From: JAVVHH01 sp963848035
Lineage (GTDB): Bacteria; Pseudomonadota; Alphaproteobacteria; Acetobacterales; Acetobacteraceae
DNA: 64,000 bases
Reading direction: 5' to 3'
Assembly (NCBI GenBank): GCA_963848035.1
Contig: CAWKCD010000001.1
Coordinates: 3,596,001 to 3,660,000, forward strand
Below are positions 17,901-27,303 of this stretch, one piece after another. Below the pieces are notes generated by a model. The model did no database searches and was not told the origin of the DNA. It saw only the letters and a program-made list of their open reading frames with translations. The first letter of the stretch is position 1; every line of letters begins with the position of its first letter. The position numbers and the translations under genes were made by a program.

Positions 17901-18758
17901 ATGAGCAAGACGCCGAGTTTTCAGGACCTCATCCTCCGCCTGCACGCCTTCTGGGCGGCCCAGGGCTGCGTGATCCTGCAGCCCTATGATGTCGAAATGG
18001 GGGCAGGCACGTTCCACCCGGCGACGACGCTGCGGGCGTTGGGGCGGCAGCCGTGGCGGGCGGCGTACGTGCAGCCGAGCCGGCGCCCCAGCGACGGGCG
18101 GTATGGGGACAACCCGAACCGGCTGGGACACTACTACCAGTATCAGGTGATCATGAAGCCGAGCCCGGAGAATGCGCAGGCTCTGCTGCTCGAAAGCTAT
18201 GGGGCGATCGGGCTGGATGCGTTGGTCCACGACATCCGGTTCGTGGAGGATGATTGGGAAAGTCCGACGCTGGGGGCTTGGGGGCTGGGCTGGGAGGTGT
18301 GGTGCGACGGGATGGAGGTGGGGCAGTTCACCTATTTCCAGCAGGTGGGGGGGATCCCGGTGACGCTGCCGAGCTTCGAGATGACGTATGGGCTCGAGCG
18401 GCTGGCGATGTACGTGCAGGGGGTGGAGCGGGTCTACGACCTCGACTTCAACGGGCAGGGGGTGACGTATGGCGACGTGTTCCTGCGCAACGAGCGGGAA
18501 TACAGCCGGTATAGTTTCGATTGCGCGAACCCGGCGCTGCTGACGCGGCAGTTCGAGGATGCGGAGCGGGAGTGCTCGCGGCTGGTGGGCGAGGCGTTGG
18601 CGTTGCCGGCCTATGACCAGTGCATCAAGGCGAGCCATCTGTTCAACCTGCTCGATGCGAGCGGGGCGATCTCGGTGTCGGAGCGGGCGGCGTATATCGG
18701 GCGGGTGCGGACCTTGGCGAAGGCTTGCTGCGAGACGTGGGTGGCGGGGGAAAATTAG
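17901..18758 (+). CDS. glyQ: Glycine--tRNA ligase alpha subunit
   Basis: Alpha subunit of the bacterial (alpha2beta2) glycyl-tRNA synthetase. The 285 residues are close to canonical: SFQDLILRLHAFWAAQGC at the N-terminus, QPYDVEMGAGTFHPATTL, the class II motif 2 region RPSDGRYGDNPNR, and GIPVTLPSFEMTYGLERL. Normally glyS, the beta subunit, follows directly, but here the next plus-strand gene is an acyltransferase and no glyS lies in the window. The beta subunit must be encoded elsewhere. Confidence 0.96.
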   Translation: MSKTPSFQDLILRLHAFWAAQGCVILQPYDVEMGAGTFHPATTLRALGRQPWRAAYVQPSRRPSDGRYGDNPNRLGHYYQYQVIMKPSPENAQALLLESYGAIGLDALVHDIRFVEDDWESPTLGAWGLGWEVWCDGMEVGQFTYFQQVGGIPVTLPSFEMTYGLERLAMYVQGVERVYDLDFNGQGVTYGDVFLRNEREYSRYSFDCANPALLTRQFEDAERECSRLVGEALALPAYDQCIKASHLFNLLDASGAISVSERAAYIGRVRTLAKACCETWVAGEN

Positions 18759-18886
18759 GCTCGGACCGGCGCGGGAAAATTGCGTTGGTGGGGCATAGCT
18801 GATTAGTTACGGGCTTCTAGCGAATTTCCGCCTCCGGGGTCCGGCCCATCAATTCCACGACATTCAGCAGTTCGGCGCCGCTCCAG

Positions 18887-19990
18887 GTGCGGCCCCGGTA
18901 TCCCGAGATCGACGGGTTGCGCGGATGGGCGTGCGTTTCGGTGATGCTGTCGCATCTGTTCTTCGGCGTGTTCATCAAGGCCGATCCGCCGTTCATCTCG
19001 CCGGACTGGCGATGGCTGATGGAGCCATTCCTAGGGGGTACGCTGGCGGTGGCGGTGTTCTTCACGCTATCGGGCGACGTTCTTTCGGCTTCGTATTGGA
19101 TTGACCCGTTGCGGGCCGGATTGGTCCGGCATGTGGTGAAGCGGTACGTGCGGCTGACGGTGCCGATCCTGGCGGCGTCGATGGTGGTGTTCGTGCTGAT
19201 CACGGCGGGGCTGACGTTCCAGCAGGAGGCGGGGCGGGTGCTGCACGTGGAGGCTTGGCTCGGCAGCGTGCTGCAGGGCGGCTACAGCATTCTGGACGTG
19301 ATCCGGTTTTCGTGCGTGACGGTGTATTTCGATACGCCGTCGGATCGGGCGTTGTTGCCGTTTCTGTGGGTGATGCGGTTCGAGATGATCGGGTCGTTGC
19401 TGGTGCTGGTGTATCTGTTCGCCGATGGGCAGATCCGGCGGCGGTATGCGGCGATCGGGTTCATGCTGGTGATCTGCCTGGGCGCGGATTCGATGCTGGC
19501 GTGCTTTCCGCTGGGGATGTTTTGCGCGCTGGCGCGGGCCCGGGGGGGATTTGCGTGGTTGCGGCGCCGGGCGGTGACGGAGCCGTTGGCGATCGGGGGG
19601 TTCGTGCTGGCGCTGGTGATCGGCACCTGGTGCAACCGGACGTTCGAGGGGGTCCTGGCGCCGTCGATCATTGCGGGCGGGGTTGCGGTTTGCTGTGTCT
19701 ATGCGAGCCGGGGGTTGAGCAGGGTGTTCTCGGCGCCGGTTTCGCTTTGGCTGGGGCGGATCTCGTTTCCGATCTTCCTGCTGCATTTTCCGGTGATCGT
19801 GTCGTTCACGTCCGGGATGGCGTTGCTGGCGGATGCGCATGGCGCGCTGTCGCCGGGGATGATCTGGGGGATCGTGGCGGCGTCGGCTGGGGTGTGCTTG
19901 GCGGCGGCTCGGGTGTTCCGGCCGGTGGAGGATTGGGCGGCGCGGGCGGCCGATCTGGTTTGCCGGGTGATGTTGCGGACGCCGGGGTAG
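18887..19990 (+). CDS. Acyltransferase 3 family membrane protein
   Basis: Multi-pass inner-membrane acyltransferase (OafA/NodX type) of 367 residues that would transfer acyl groups to surface glycans or lipids. The N-terminus has the family motif YPEIDGLRGWACVSVMLSHL, with the conserved arginine and histidine, followed by about ten hydrophobic helices. The GTG at 18887 is chosen as the only normal start codon before the motif; the frame opens 22 codons earlier without one, so the start is uncertain. Gap 18759-18886 after glyQ shows no clear terminator. Confidence 0.82.
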   Translation: MRPRYPEIDGLRGWACVSVMLSHLFFGVFIKADPPFISPDWRWLMEPFLGGTLAVAVFFTLSGDVLSASYWIDPLRAGLVRHVVKRYVRLTVPILAASMVVFVLITAGLTFQQEAGRVLHVEAWLGSVLQGGYSILDVIRFSCVTVYFDTPSDRALLPFLWVMRFEMIGSLLVLVYLFADGQIRRRYAAIGFMLVICLGADSMLACFPLGMFCALARARGGFAWLRRRAVTEPLAIGGFVLALVIGTWCNRTFEGVLAPSIIAGGVAVCCVYASRGLSRVFSAPVSLWLGRISFPIFLLHFPVIVSFTSGMALLADAHGALSPGMIWGIVAASAGVCLAAARVFRPVEDWAARAADLVCRVMLRTPG

Positions 19991-19997
19991 GGGGTTT

Positions 19998-21251
19998 CTA
20001 GGGGAATAGGCCCCGGGTGGCCTTGGCGTCGCGGACGCGTTCGACGCCGATCGCCATGGCGGCGGTGCGGGCGTAGACCTTGTCCTTCTCGATGCGGGCG
20101 GCGACGCGGTCGTAGGCGCGGTCGAGGACGGTGCGGAGCTTCTGGTTGACCTCGTCTTCCTCCCAGAAGAATTGCTGCAGGTCCTGGACCCATTCGAAAT
20201 AGCTGACGATGACGCCGCCGGCGTTGCAGAGGATGTCGGGCACGACGGCGATGTCGCGGTGGGCGAGGATGTCGTCGGCGTCGGGGGTGGTGGGGCCGTT
20301 GGCGCCTTCGGCGAGCACGCGGCATTGGAGTTTTTCGGCCATGGCGGCGTCGATGACGCGTTCCATGGCGGCGGGGACGAGGATGTCGCAGGGCTGGGCG
20401 AGGAGGGTGGCCGGGTCGTGGGCGAGCTCGTTGGAGAAGCCGGCGAGGACGCGGTGCTGGGCCATGTGCGCGAGGAGGGCGGCGACGTCGAGGCCCTTGG
20501 CGTCGAAGTAGCAGGCGGTGTGGTCGCTGACGCCGATGACCTTGACGCCGCGGAGCGCCAGTTCCTGGGCGGCGACGGAGCCGACATTGCCGAAGCCCTG
20601 GACGATGGCGGTCGAGCCCGGGGTCTTGACGCCGGCGCGTTCGGCGGCGCGCATGGCGAGGTGGACAACGCCGCGGCCGGTGGCTTCGCGGCGGCCGACC
20701 GTGCCGCCCGAGGCGACGGGCTTGCCGGTGACGATCTCGGTGACGGTGTGGCCCTGGTACATGGAGTAGGTGTCCATGAACCAGGCCATGACCTGCTCAT
20801 TGGTGCCCATGTCGGGCGCCATGACGTCGGTGTGGGGGCCGACGAAGGGGATCATCTCCATCATGTAGCGGCGGGAGAGGGCTTCCAGTTCGCGCAGGCT
20901 GAGGGAAGCGGGGTCGACGGTGATGCCGCCTTTGGCGCCGCCGTAGGGCAGGCCGGCGAGGGCGCATTTCCAGCTCATCCAGATCGCCAGCGCGCCGACT
21001 TCGCCGAGGTCGACGGAGGCGGCGAAGCGGGTGCCGCCCTTGGTCGGGCCGAGGGTGAGGTGGTGTTGGACACGGTAGCCGTGGAAGACGGCGACGCTGC
21101 CGTCGTCGCGGTGGATGGGGCAGGCGACGGTGACGGCGCGCTTGGGGTAGAGCAGGCGGGCGCGTTCGTCCTGCGGGATCTCGATATGGTCGGCGATGGT
21201 CTCGAACTGGCGGGCGGCCATCTCGAACACCGGGCCGGTATAGACCGTCAT
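19998..21251 (-). CDS. gdhA: Glu/Leu/Phe/Val dehydrogenase (glutamate dehydrogenase)
   Basis: NAD(P)-dependent glutamate dehydrogenase, 417 residues. The substrate-binding lysine motif is GGAKGGITVDP; the GGTRF and SWKCALAGLPYGG stretches precede it, and the dinucleotide fold has the VQGFGNVGSVAA loop at about residue 220. It converts glutamate to 2-oxoglutarate and ammonia or the reverse, in the cytoplasm. It stands alone between glycan genes, convergent with the acyltransferase (7 bases between stops). Confidence 0.94.
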   Translation of the reverse strand: MTVYTGPVFEMAARQFETIADHIEIPQDERARLLYPKRAVTVACPIHRDDGSVAVFHGYRVQHHLTLGPTKGGTRFAASVDLGEVGALAIWMSWKCALAGLPYGGAKGGITVDPASLSLRELEALSRRYMMEMIPFVGPHTDVMAPDMGTNEQVMAWFMDTYSMYQGHTVTEIVTGKPVASGGTVGRREATGRGVVHLAMRAAERAGVKTPGSTAIVQGFGNVGSVAAQELALRGVKVIGVSDHTACYFDAKGLDVAALLAHMAQHRVLAGFSNELAHDPATLLAQPCDILVPAAMERVIDAAMAEKLQCRVLAEGANGPTTPDADDILAHRDIAVVPDILCNAGGVIVSYFEWVQDLQQFFWEEDEVNQKLRTVLDRAYDRVAARIEKDKVYARTAAMAIGVERVRDAKATRGLFP

Positions 21252-21363
21252 TTGCCTGCCTCTCTCTGTTCGGGATCGATCCTGGCAGGTCGGCGGCGGT
21301 CAGGCCAGCTTGACGCTCGCGCCGGGTTCACGGAAACAGCCGGCGTTCGGCGGGACGGGAGAG

Positions 21364-22764
21364 ATGCGGGCGAGCGAGCGTGAACCGGGGGCTGCGATCT
21401 GGGTCGATGTCGAGGACATCTTCGAATATTTCCGGTTCAACCCGCATCCGAGCGGCATCCAGCGGGTGGCGATCGAGCTGACGCGGGCGCTGATCGAGCA
21501 GGCGGGCGGCGCGGGTACGGATCGCGCGGCATGGGGCGCGGCCGGGCAGCGTGCGCGAGGTGCGCTGGAGCGAGGTCGAGACAATGATGGCGACGCCGCC
21601 GGCAGCCGAGCGGCCGCAGGCGGCGGAGCCGGAGCCCGGCGACGACCGGCAGCGGCGCTCGAGGGTGCAGCGGGGCATCCTGCGGCTGCCGCCGGAGTTG
21701 CGGGATCCGCTGTTCCGGGCGGGGGTGCTGCAGAGCCAGGTGCTGCGCAACGTCCGGGCGTTGACGCAGGCGGTGCGGCCGGCGCCGCCGCGGGAGTTGC
21801 GGGCGGCGCCGGCGGGACGGGCGTCGGAGGGGGACGGACCTTCGGCGGGCGATGCGTTATCTGGTGCTGGGGGCGCCGTGGTCGGTGCCGGGCTCGGCGG
21901 CGCATCTCGCGGCGATGCGGGATCGGGGCGTGCGGACGGCGCTGCTGATCCATGACCTGATCCCGGTGCGGCGACCCGAGTGGCAGTCGCCGGCGAAGGT
22001 CGCGGCTTTCCGGGCGTGGCTGGAGGGGGCGCTGGCGGCGAGCGAGGTCGTGTTCAGCCTGTCGCGGTTCACGGCCGAGGATGTCGAGCGGTATGCGCGC
22101 CAGCGGGGCATCGCGCTCAGGGGGGCGGTGCGGGCGATCGGGGCGGGGAGCAGCACGCCGCCGGCGGGCGGGGACGCGCTGGCCGGGCTGCCGAAGGCGG
22201 GGCGGTATGTGCTGTTCGTGTCGACGCTGGAGGCGCGCAAGAACCATGGGCTGGCGGTGAAGGTCTGGCAGAAGCTGATGGGCGAGGTGCGGGCGGGGGT
22301 GCGGGCGGCGGAGACGGTGCCGCAGCTGGTGTTTGCCGGCCGGGTGGGGCTGGGGGTGCTGGACCTGTTGCAGCAGATGGACAACAGCCGGTGGCTGAAC
22401 GGGCGGATCCGGCTGATCCGCGATCCGTCGGACGCGGAGGTGCGGGCGCTGTACCGATGGTTGCCTGTTCACGCTGCTGCCGTCGCTCTACGAGGGGTGG
22501 GGGCTGCCGCTGGGGGAGAGCTTGGCGCTGGGCAAGCCGTGTCTGGCGGCGAGCGGGACGGCGCTGCCGGAGGCGGGCGGCGAGTTGTGCCGGTATTTCG
22601 ATCCGGAGGACGTGGGCGCGGCGCACCGCGCGGTTGCGGCGCTGCTGGACACGCCGGGGGCGATCGGTGCGTGGCAGGCGGAGGTGCGGGCGCGGTTCGC
22701 GCCGCAATCGTGGCGGGGACCGGCGGATGCGGTGCTGGCGGCGTGCGAGGCCGTGCCGGCATGA
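21364..22764 (+). pseudogene. GT4 glycosyltransferase, first tandem copy, three frameshifts
   Basis: Paralogue of the intact gene immediately downstream. It begins with an IWVDVEDIFEYF segment and a SGIQRV motif, then carries VLGAPWSVPG, IHDLIPVRRPEW, FVSTLEARKNHG and LPSLYEGWGLPLGESLALGKP, all matched in the second copy. The protein runs through three frames: changes near 21500-21530, at a G5 run around 21829-21833, and near 22454 (TACCGATGG). Each needs one base removed, giving about 466 residues. Three lesions could mean genuine decay, but all are +1, as in other genes here, so sequence error is equally possible. The stop overlaps the next start (ATGA). Confidence 0.78.
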
Positions 22765-24221
22765 CGGTTTGGTTCGACGTCGAGGACCTGGTGCATTACT
22801 TCCGGAGCGGCAACAAGCGGATCAGCGGCATCCAGCGGTTGAGCTTCGAGATCTTCCGGGGCGCCAAGGCGCTGGGAACGGAGGAGATCCGGTTCGTGCG
22901 GCATGGGGCGCGGCCGCCGTCGCTGTTGCCGGTGGCTTGGGAGGACCTGGTCGCGGAGTTCGGCGGAGAGGGCGCGCCGGCCGAGGAGTCCGAGGCGCCG
23001 GTGCGGCGGGCGGTGGCGGTGGCGGATGCGCCAGAGCTGCCGCGGTCGTGGCCGCGCCGGATGGCGAAGCGGGCGGTGGATTGGCTGCCGGCGGAGATCC
23101 GCAAGCCGGTGGTGCTGGCGTCGGTGATGCAGGTGCAGGTGGTGGGTGCGCTGGCCTCGTTCGGCGCGCGGCTGGCGGCGCTGCCGGCGCAGCGTGCATA
23201 CCGGGGCACGCGGCGGCTGGCGGCCGACATGGCGTGGCGGGCGAAAGGCGGGGGGGCGACGCGGCCGGCGGGCCCGAGCTTCGAGACGATGGCGCGGCCC
23301 GGCGACACGCTGCTGGTGTTGGGGGCGCCGTGGAATCGCGAACGCTACAGCGACATCGCGCGGTTCCTGCGCGACGAGCGGCGGATGAAGTTCGGCGTGC
23401 TGGTGCATGACCTGGTGCCGATCCGGCATCCGGAGTGGTGCCATCGCGGCGTGCCGCGGTCGTTCCGGGAGTGGTACACGGACGTGCTGCCGTTCTGCGA
23501 CGTGGTGTTCGCCAATTCGCGGCACACGGCCGAGGACGTGGAGGCGTTCGTGCGCGAGAGCGGGATGGTGCTGAACGGGCGGGTGCAGACGCTGCCGATC
23601 GGGACAGGGTTCGGCAGCGAGGCGACTGGGGCGATGGCGCAGTCGGCGCGGCTGCCGGAGGCGGGCAGCTACGTGCTGTTCGTCTCGACGCTGGAGGCGC
23701 GGAAGAACCATGCGCTGGCGGTGCGGATCTGGAGCCTGCTGCTGGCGGCGGTGGCGGATGGGGAGCGGGATGCGGCGTCGGTGCCGGACCTTGTGTTCGC
23801 GGGGCGGATCGGGTGGCTGGTGGCCGATCTGGTGGGGCAGCTCGAGGCGACGGCGTGGCTGGGCGGGAGAATCCGGTTCGTGCCCGACCCGACGGATGCG
23901 GAGCTGCGGGCGCTGTATGCGGGGTGTCTGTTCACCTTCTTCCCGTCGTTGCACGAGGGGTGGGGGTTGCCGGTGACGGAGAGCCTGGCGCTGGGCAAGC
24001 CGTGCCTGGCTTCAAACGCGGCGTCGTTGCCCGAGGCTGGCGGGGCGCTTTGCCGTTACTTCGATCCGGAAAGCCTGGCCTCGGCGTATGCGGCGGTTTG
24101 TGCGGTGTTGGATGACCGGCCGGGTTTGCAGCGGTGGCAGGAGCAGGTGCGCCGGGAGTTCCAGCCGGTGCCATGGACGCGGACGGCGCAGGCGCTGCTC
24201 GCGGCGGTCACGCCTCCGTGA
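22761..24221 (+). CDS. GT4 glycosyltransferase, second tandem copy (intact)
   Basis: Intact glycosyltransferase of 486 residues. The N-terminus VWFDVEDLVHYF with SGIQRL marks a subgroup in which this motif precedes a variable, basic linker (about residues 60-160) before the GT-B core. The core shows VLGAPWNRERY, VHDLVPIRHPEW, FANSRHTAEDVEAF, FVSTLEARKNHA and the donor-site segment LHEGWGLPVTESLALGKP. It probably builds a surface polysaccharide. Its start overlaps the stop of the broken copy, so they form a tandem duplication. Donor and acceptor unknown. Confidence 0.88.
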   Translation: MTVWFDVEDLVHYFRSGNKRISGIQRLSFEIFRGAKALGTEEIRFVRHGARPPSLLPVAWEDLVAEFGGEGAPAEESEAPVRRAVAVADAPELPRSWPRRMAKRAVDWLPAEIRKPVVLASVMQVQVVGALASFGARLAALPAQRAYRGTRRLAADMAWRAKGGGATRPAGPSFETMARPGDTLLVLGAPWNRERYSDIARFLRDERRMKFGVLVHDLVPIRHPEWCHRGVPRSFREWYTDVLPFCDVVFANSRHTAEDVEAFVRESGMVLNGRVQTLPIGTGFGSEATGAMAQSARLPEAGSYVLFVSTLEARKNHALAVRIWSLLLAAVADGERDAASVPDLVFAGRIGWLVADLVGQLEATAWLGGRIRFVPDPTDAELRALYAGCLFTFFPSLHEGWGLPVTESLALGKPCLASNAASLPEAGGALCRYFDPESLASAYAAVCAVLDDRPGLQRWQEQVRREFQPVPWTRTAQALLAAVTPP

Positions 24222-24291
24222 TTGCGTTAAATCCGTTTGACGGATAGTTAATAAAACGTCAACCTGCGATCGCTTCCGCTAAGAGATCGCC

Positions 24292-25386
24292 GTGCCTACC
24301 TGCTACAATGTCTCCAAGTATTGGTTGTGCAACCCGAGGGGAGACTCGGACTATAGACTGCAGAGCGCCTTCCGTCTTTCTGCCGTTTTGCTTGTCGTCA
24401 TATTCCATCTTTCGCAAGCCACGGGTAATTGGCTCGTTATCGGGAATGCGGGGACCGACGCCAGTTTCGTTCTGAGTGGGTTTACGATCTGGTCACTGGC
24501 GGCTCGGCATCGTCAGGGAGGGCGGGAGTTCCTGACGCGGCGGGCCTCGCGCATTGTGCCGCTCTACTGGGCCGAGACGCTGCTGTTCACGGCGGTGACT
24601 ACGGTCCAGGCGGGCGTCCAGGGGACGCCCGGCTATTCGGTCGGGCACGTGGTGCAATCGTTGCTGCTAGTGCCGCATCTGGATGCGCGGGGGACGATCT
24701 TCCCGGTGGTCAACGTGGCGTGGTCGCTGACGATCGAGTTGCTGTTCTACGGGCTGGTGGCGTCCAGCTTCCTGCTGCCGCGCGGGGCACGGTTTCCGGC
24801 GTTGCTGACGGTACTGGTCTCGTTGTCGGCGTGCCGCCTGTTCATGTCGCCGGTCACGGGGATGGGGATGGTCTACACCAGCAACCACATGGCGGAGATC
24901 GCGGGCGGCGTGCTGGTGGCGCAGTTGCGGCTGAGCGGGCGGGTGTTGGACGCTGCGGCGAGCCGGACGTGGATCGCGTGCGGATTGTCGATGCTGATCG
25001 TCGAGCAGGCCATGAACATTTCACCATACGATTGCCGATGGGCTTATGCGGGGGTGCCGGCGGTGATCATCCTGGCGGGCGTGGTGGGGCTCGAGGCGGC
25101 GCGCGGCCGGACGACGCGCCGGTTCTCGACGATCGCGCTGCTGGGTGGTGCGACATACCCGATGTATCTGTTCCACGGGCTGTTCCTGCGGCTGGTCCGG
25201 TCGTGGGTGGATGCGCCGGTCGCGGTGCAGGCCGCGGCGCTGGTGGCGTTGACGTTGCTGTTCGGATTGGCGGTGCAGCCGGTCGATACGTGGCTGACGG
25301 GCACGCTGCGGCGCTGGTGCGAGCCGGGCGGCCGGCGCTTGTCGCGGCCGGCCTTCGCCGGGCTCGCGTCGGAAAACCGGATGTGA
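24292..25386 (+). CDS. Acyltransferase 3 family membrane protein
   Basis: Second OafA-like membrane acyltransferase in the region, 364 residues with about ten hydrophobic helices. Recognisable parts are RLSAVLLVVIFHLS near residue 28 (the conserved histidine), FVLSGFTIW, RRASRIVPLYW and VAWSLTIELLFYG. The GTG at 24292 is chosen; there is no in-frame ATG nearby. The 5' end (about 24240-24420) is clearly lower in GC than the rest, which could mark a promoter or the edge of a transferred segment. It follows the glycosyltransferase pair, so it may acylate the same glycan. Confidence 0.8.
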   Translation: MPTCYNVSKYWLCNPRGDSDYRLQSAFRLSAVLLVVIFHLSQATGNWLVIGNAGTDASFVLSGFTIWSLAARHRQGGREFLTRRASRIVPLYWAETLLFTAVTTVQAGVQGTPGYSVGHVVQSLLLVPHLDARGTIFPVVNVAWSLTIELLFYGLVASSFLLPRGARFPALLTVLVSLSACRLFMSPVTGMGMVYTSNHMAEIAGGVLVAQLRLSGRVLDAAASRTWIACGLSMLIVEQAMNISPYDCRWAYAGVPAVIILAGVVGLEAARGRTTRRFSTIALLGGATYPMYLFHGLFLRLVRSWVDAPVAVQAAALVALTLLFGLAVQPVDTWLTGTLRRWCEPGGRRLSRPAFAGLASENRM

Positions 25387-25453
25387 TCGGCCTCGGTCAA
25401 ACCGGCGGGACCACGTCTCGTTGTTCGCTCAACGCGATGGGTGGTGGACGGTC

Positions 25454-25606
25454 ATGCGGTTGAAATCGGTTGTTGCGGCGACGGTGGTGGCCGGTGTGAT
25501 CGCGGTGATCCCGATGCTGGCGCAGGGAATGAACCCGTCGCTGCAGACGATCCTGGACAATGCGAAGCTGCTGCAGTCAGCGCCGTTCCACACCGCGCGG
25601 GGCTGA
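25454..25606 (+). CDS. Small exported or membrane-anchored peptide, 50 aa
   Basis: Short open frame starting MRLKSVVAATVVAGVIAV: a basic start, a hydrophobic core to about residue 20 and a possible AQG cleavage point, then a polar tail ending in FHTARG. Looks like a signal peptide followed by a roughly 25-residue peptide, or a small membrane protein. No family recognised. It stops two bases before the convergent dehydrogenase stop. It could be chance, but the signal-like start and tight placement support it weakly. Confidence 0.4.
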   Translation: MRLKSVVAATVVAGVIAVIPMLAQGMNPSLQTILDNAKLLQSAPFHTARG

Positions 25607-25608
25607 GT

Positions 25609-26412
25609 TCAGGACGCCCAGTTGCTCTTGAAGTCGCCGAACAGGGTGAGGCCGCCGCAGGCGTAGATGGTCTGGCCGGTCACGTAAGAGGCGTCGTCGC
25701 TGGCGAGGAAGGCGAAGATCGGGGCGAGTTCTTCGGGGGTGGCGGCGCGGCCGATGGGAATGTGCGATTCGACGTCGCGACGTTGCGCCGGGTCGTCGGC
25801 CCAGCCGCGGTTCATCTCGGTGAGGGTGGCGCCGGGGGCGACGGCGTTGACGCGGATGGACCGGTCGGCGAATTCGAGGGCGAGGGTCCGGGTGAGGTTG
25901 CCGAGGCCGCCTTTGGCGATCGAGTAGGCGAGGAAGCCGGGCTTGGGAATGCGTTCATGGACGCTGGCGGTGTTGATGATGACGCCGCCGCCGGGCCGGG
26001 CGAGGAAGTGGCGGAGGGCGGCGCGGGCGCAGCTCGCTGGGCCGATCAGATCGACGGCGAGGATGCGGGCCAGGCTCTCGTCGTCGTAGGAGTCGCCGGG
26101 GGTTTCGGCTTGGATGCCGGCGTTGTTGACGAGGATGTCGAGGCGGCCGAAGGCGGCGACCGTGCGCTCGACCAGCGCGGTGCAGGCGGGCGGGCTGCCG
26201 ATATCGGCGGGCTCGATCCGATGGCCGGGTGAGATCTCCAGCAGGGCGGCGAGGGCGTTGGCGGCTTCGGCGCCGTCGTCGTGATGGTTGATGGCGACGG
26301 TGGCGCCTTCGGCGGCGAATCGTTCGGCCACGGCCCGGCCGATGCCGCGGGAAGCGCCGGTGATCAGGGCGAAGCGGCCCTGCAGGCGGTCGGCGCGTGG
26401 GCGGTCGGTCAT
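25609..26412 (-). CDS. Short-chain dehydrogenase/reductase (SDR)
   Basis: Classical SDR of 267 residues, NAD(P)-dependent oxidoreductase. The cofactor loop TGASRGIG is at about residues 18-25, NNAG at about 100, and the active-site serine, tyrosine and lysine lie in TASVHER... and YSIAKGG. C-terminal features (GATLTEMNR, YVTGQTIYACGG) fit the 3-oxoacyl reductase or glucose-dehydrogenase-like group. Substrate unknown. It is divergent from aroE with 66 bases between starts. Confidence 0.88.
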   Translation of the reverse strand: MTDRPRADRLQGRFALITGASRGIGRAVAERFAAEGATVAINHHDDGAEAANALAALLEISPGHRIEPADIGSPPACTALVERTVAAFGRLDILVNNAGIQAETPGDSYDDESLARILAVDLIGPASCARAALRHFLARPGGGVIINTASVHERIPKPGFLAYSIAKGGLGNLTRTLALEFADRSIRVNAVAPGATLTEMNRGWADDPAQRRDVESHIPIGRAATPEELAPIFAFLASDDASYVTGQTIYACGGLTLFGDFKSNWAS

Positions 26413-26478
26413 GTTCGAGGTCCTTCCCGATCGGATCGATCCAGTCTACCAGCGCGGGCAACGAGGGGGAGACGGAAC

Positions 26479-27303
26479 GTGACCGACCAGTATGCCGTGA
26501 TCGGCAATCCGATCGCGCAATCGAAGTCGCCGCTCATCCATGGCGAGTTCGCGCGGGCGACGGGGCAGGATCTCGAATATGGCAAGCTCGAGGCGCCGGT
26601 GGATGGCTTCGCGGCGGCGGTGGATGCGTTCCGGCAGCGGGGCGGGCGGGGCATGAACGTGACCGCGCCGTTCAAGCTCGATGCGTTCCGGTATGCGACG
26701 GTGTTGCGCGAGCGGGCGCAGCTGGCCGGGGCGGTGAACTGCCTCAAATTCGAGGGCGACCGGATCGAGGCGGAGAATTTCGACGGGGTCGGCCTGCGGC
26801 GGGACGTGGAGCACAATCTGGGGGTCCGGCTGCGCGGCAAGCGGGTGCTGCTGCTGGGGGCGGGCGGGGCGACGCGGGGGGCGGTGCTGCCGTTCCTAGA
26901 GGCGGGGCCATCGGCGCTCGTCGTTGCGAACCGGAGTGCGGACAAGGCGGCGGCGCTGGGGCGCGAGTTCGGCGACCGGGGGCCGCTGGCGACGATGAGC
27001 GTGGCGCAGCTGGCGGATGCGGGGGCGTTCGACCTGGTGCTGAACGCCACGTCGGCGAGCTTGCGGGGCGAGTTGCCGGAGCTGCCGGCTTCGGTGTTCA
27101 AGCCGGACGGGCTCGCCTACGAGCTGGCGTATGGCAAGGGCTTGACGCCATTCCTGGCGTTCGCCCGGGCCCACGGGGTGGTGCGGCTGCATGACGGGGT
27201 CGGCATGCTGGTCGAGCAGGCGGCCGAAGCGTTCCAGTGGTGGCGGAACGTTCGGCCGGAGACGCGCGGGGTGATCGAGCGGCTGACGGTCGCGCTAGTG
27301 TAG
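26479..27303 (+). CDS. aroE: Shikimate dehydrogenase
   Basis: Reduces 3-dehydroshikimate to shikimate with NADPH in aromatic amino acid synthesis. Reading from the GTG at 26479 gives 274 residues, the usual length. Catalytic Lys66 sits in NVTAPFK and Asp102 in NFDGVG; the substrate motif QSKSPLIH is at residues 14-21 and the NADP loop is GAGGATRG. The usual NTDG is NFDG here, a small departure. A purine-rich GAGGGGGAGA stretch precedes the start. Its 3' end overlaps the convergent permease gene by 9 bases. An AroE homologue acting on quinate cannot be excluded. Confidence 0.9.
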   Translation: MTDQYAVIGNPIAQSKSPLIHGEFARATGQDLEYGKLEAPVDGFAAAVDAFRQRGGRGMNVTAPFKLDAFRYATVLRERAQLAGAVNCLKFEGDRIEAENFDGVGLRRDVEHNLGVRLRGKRVLLLGAGGATRGAVLPFLEAGPSALVVANRSADKAAALGREFGDRGPLATMSVAQLADAGAFDLVLNATSASLRGELPELPASVFKPDGLAYELAYGKGLTPFLAFARAHGVVRLHDGVGMLVEQAAEAFQWWRNVRPETRGVIERLTVALV

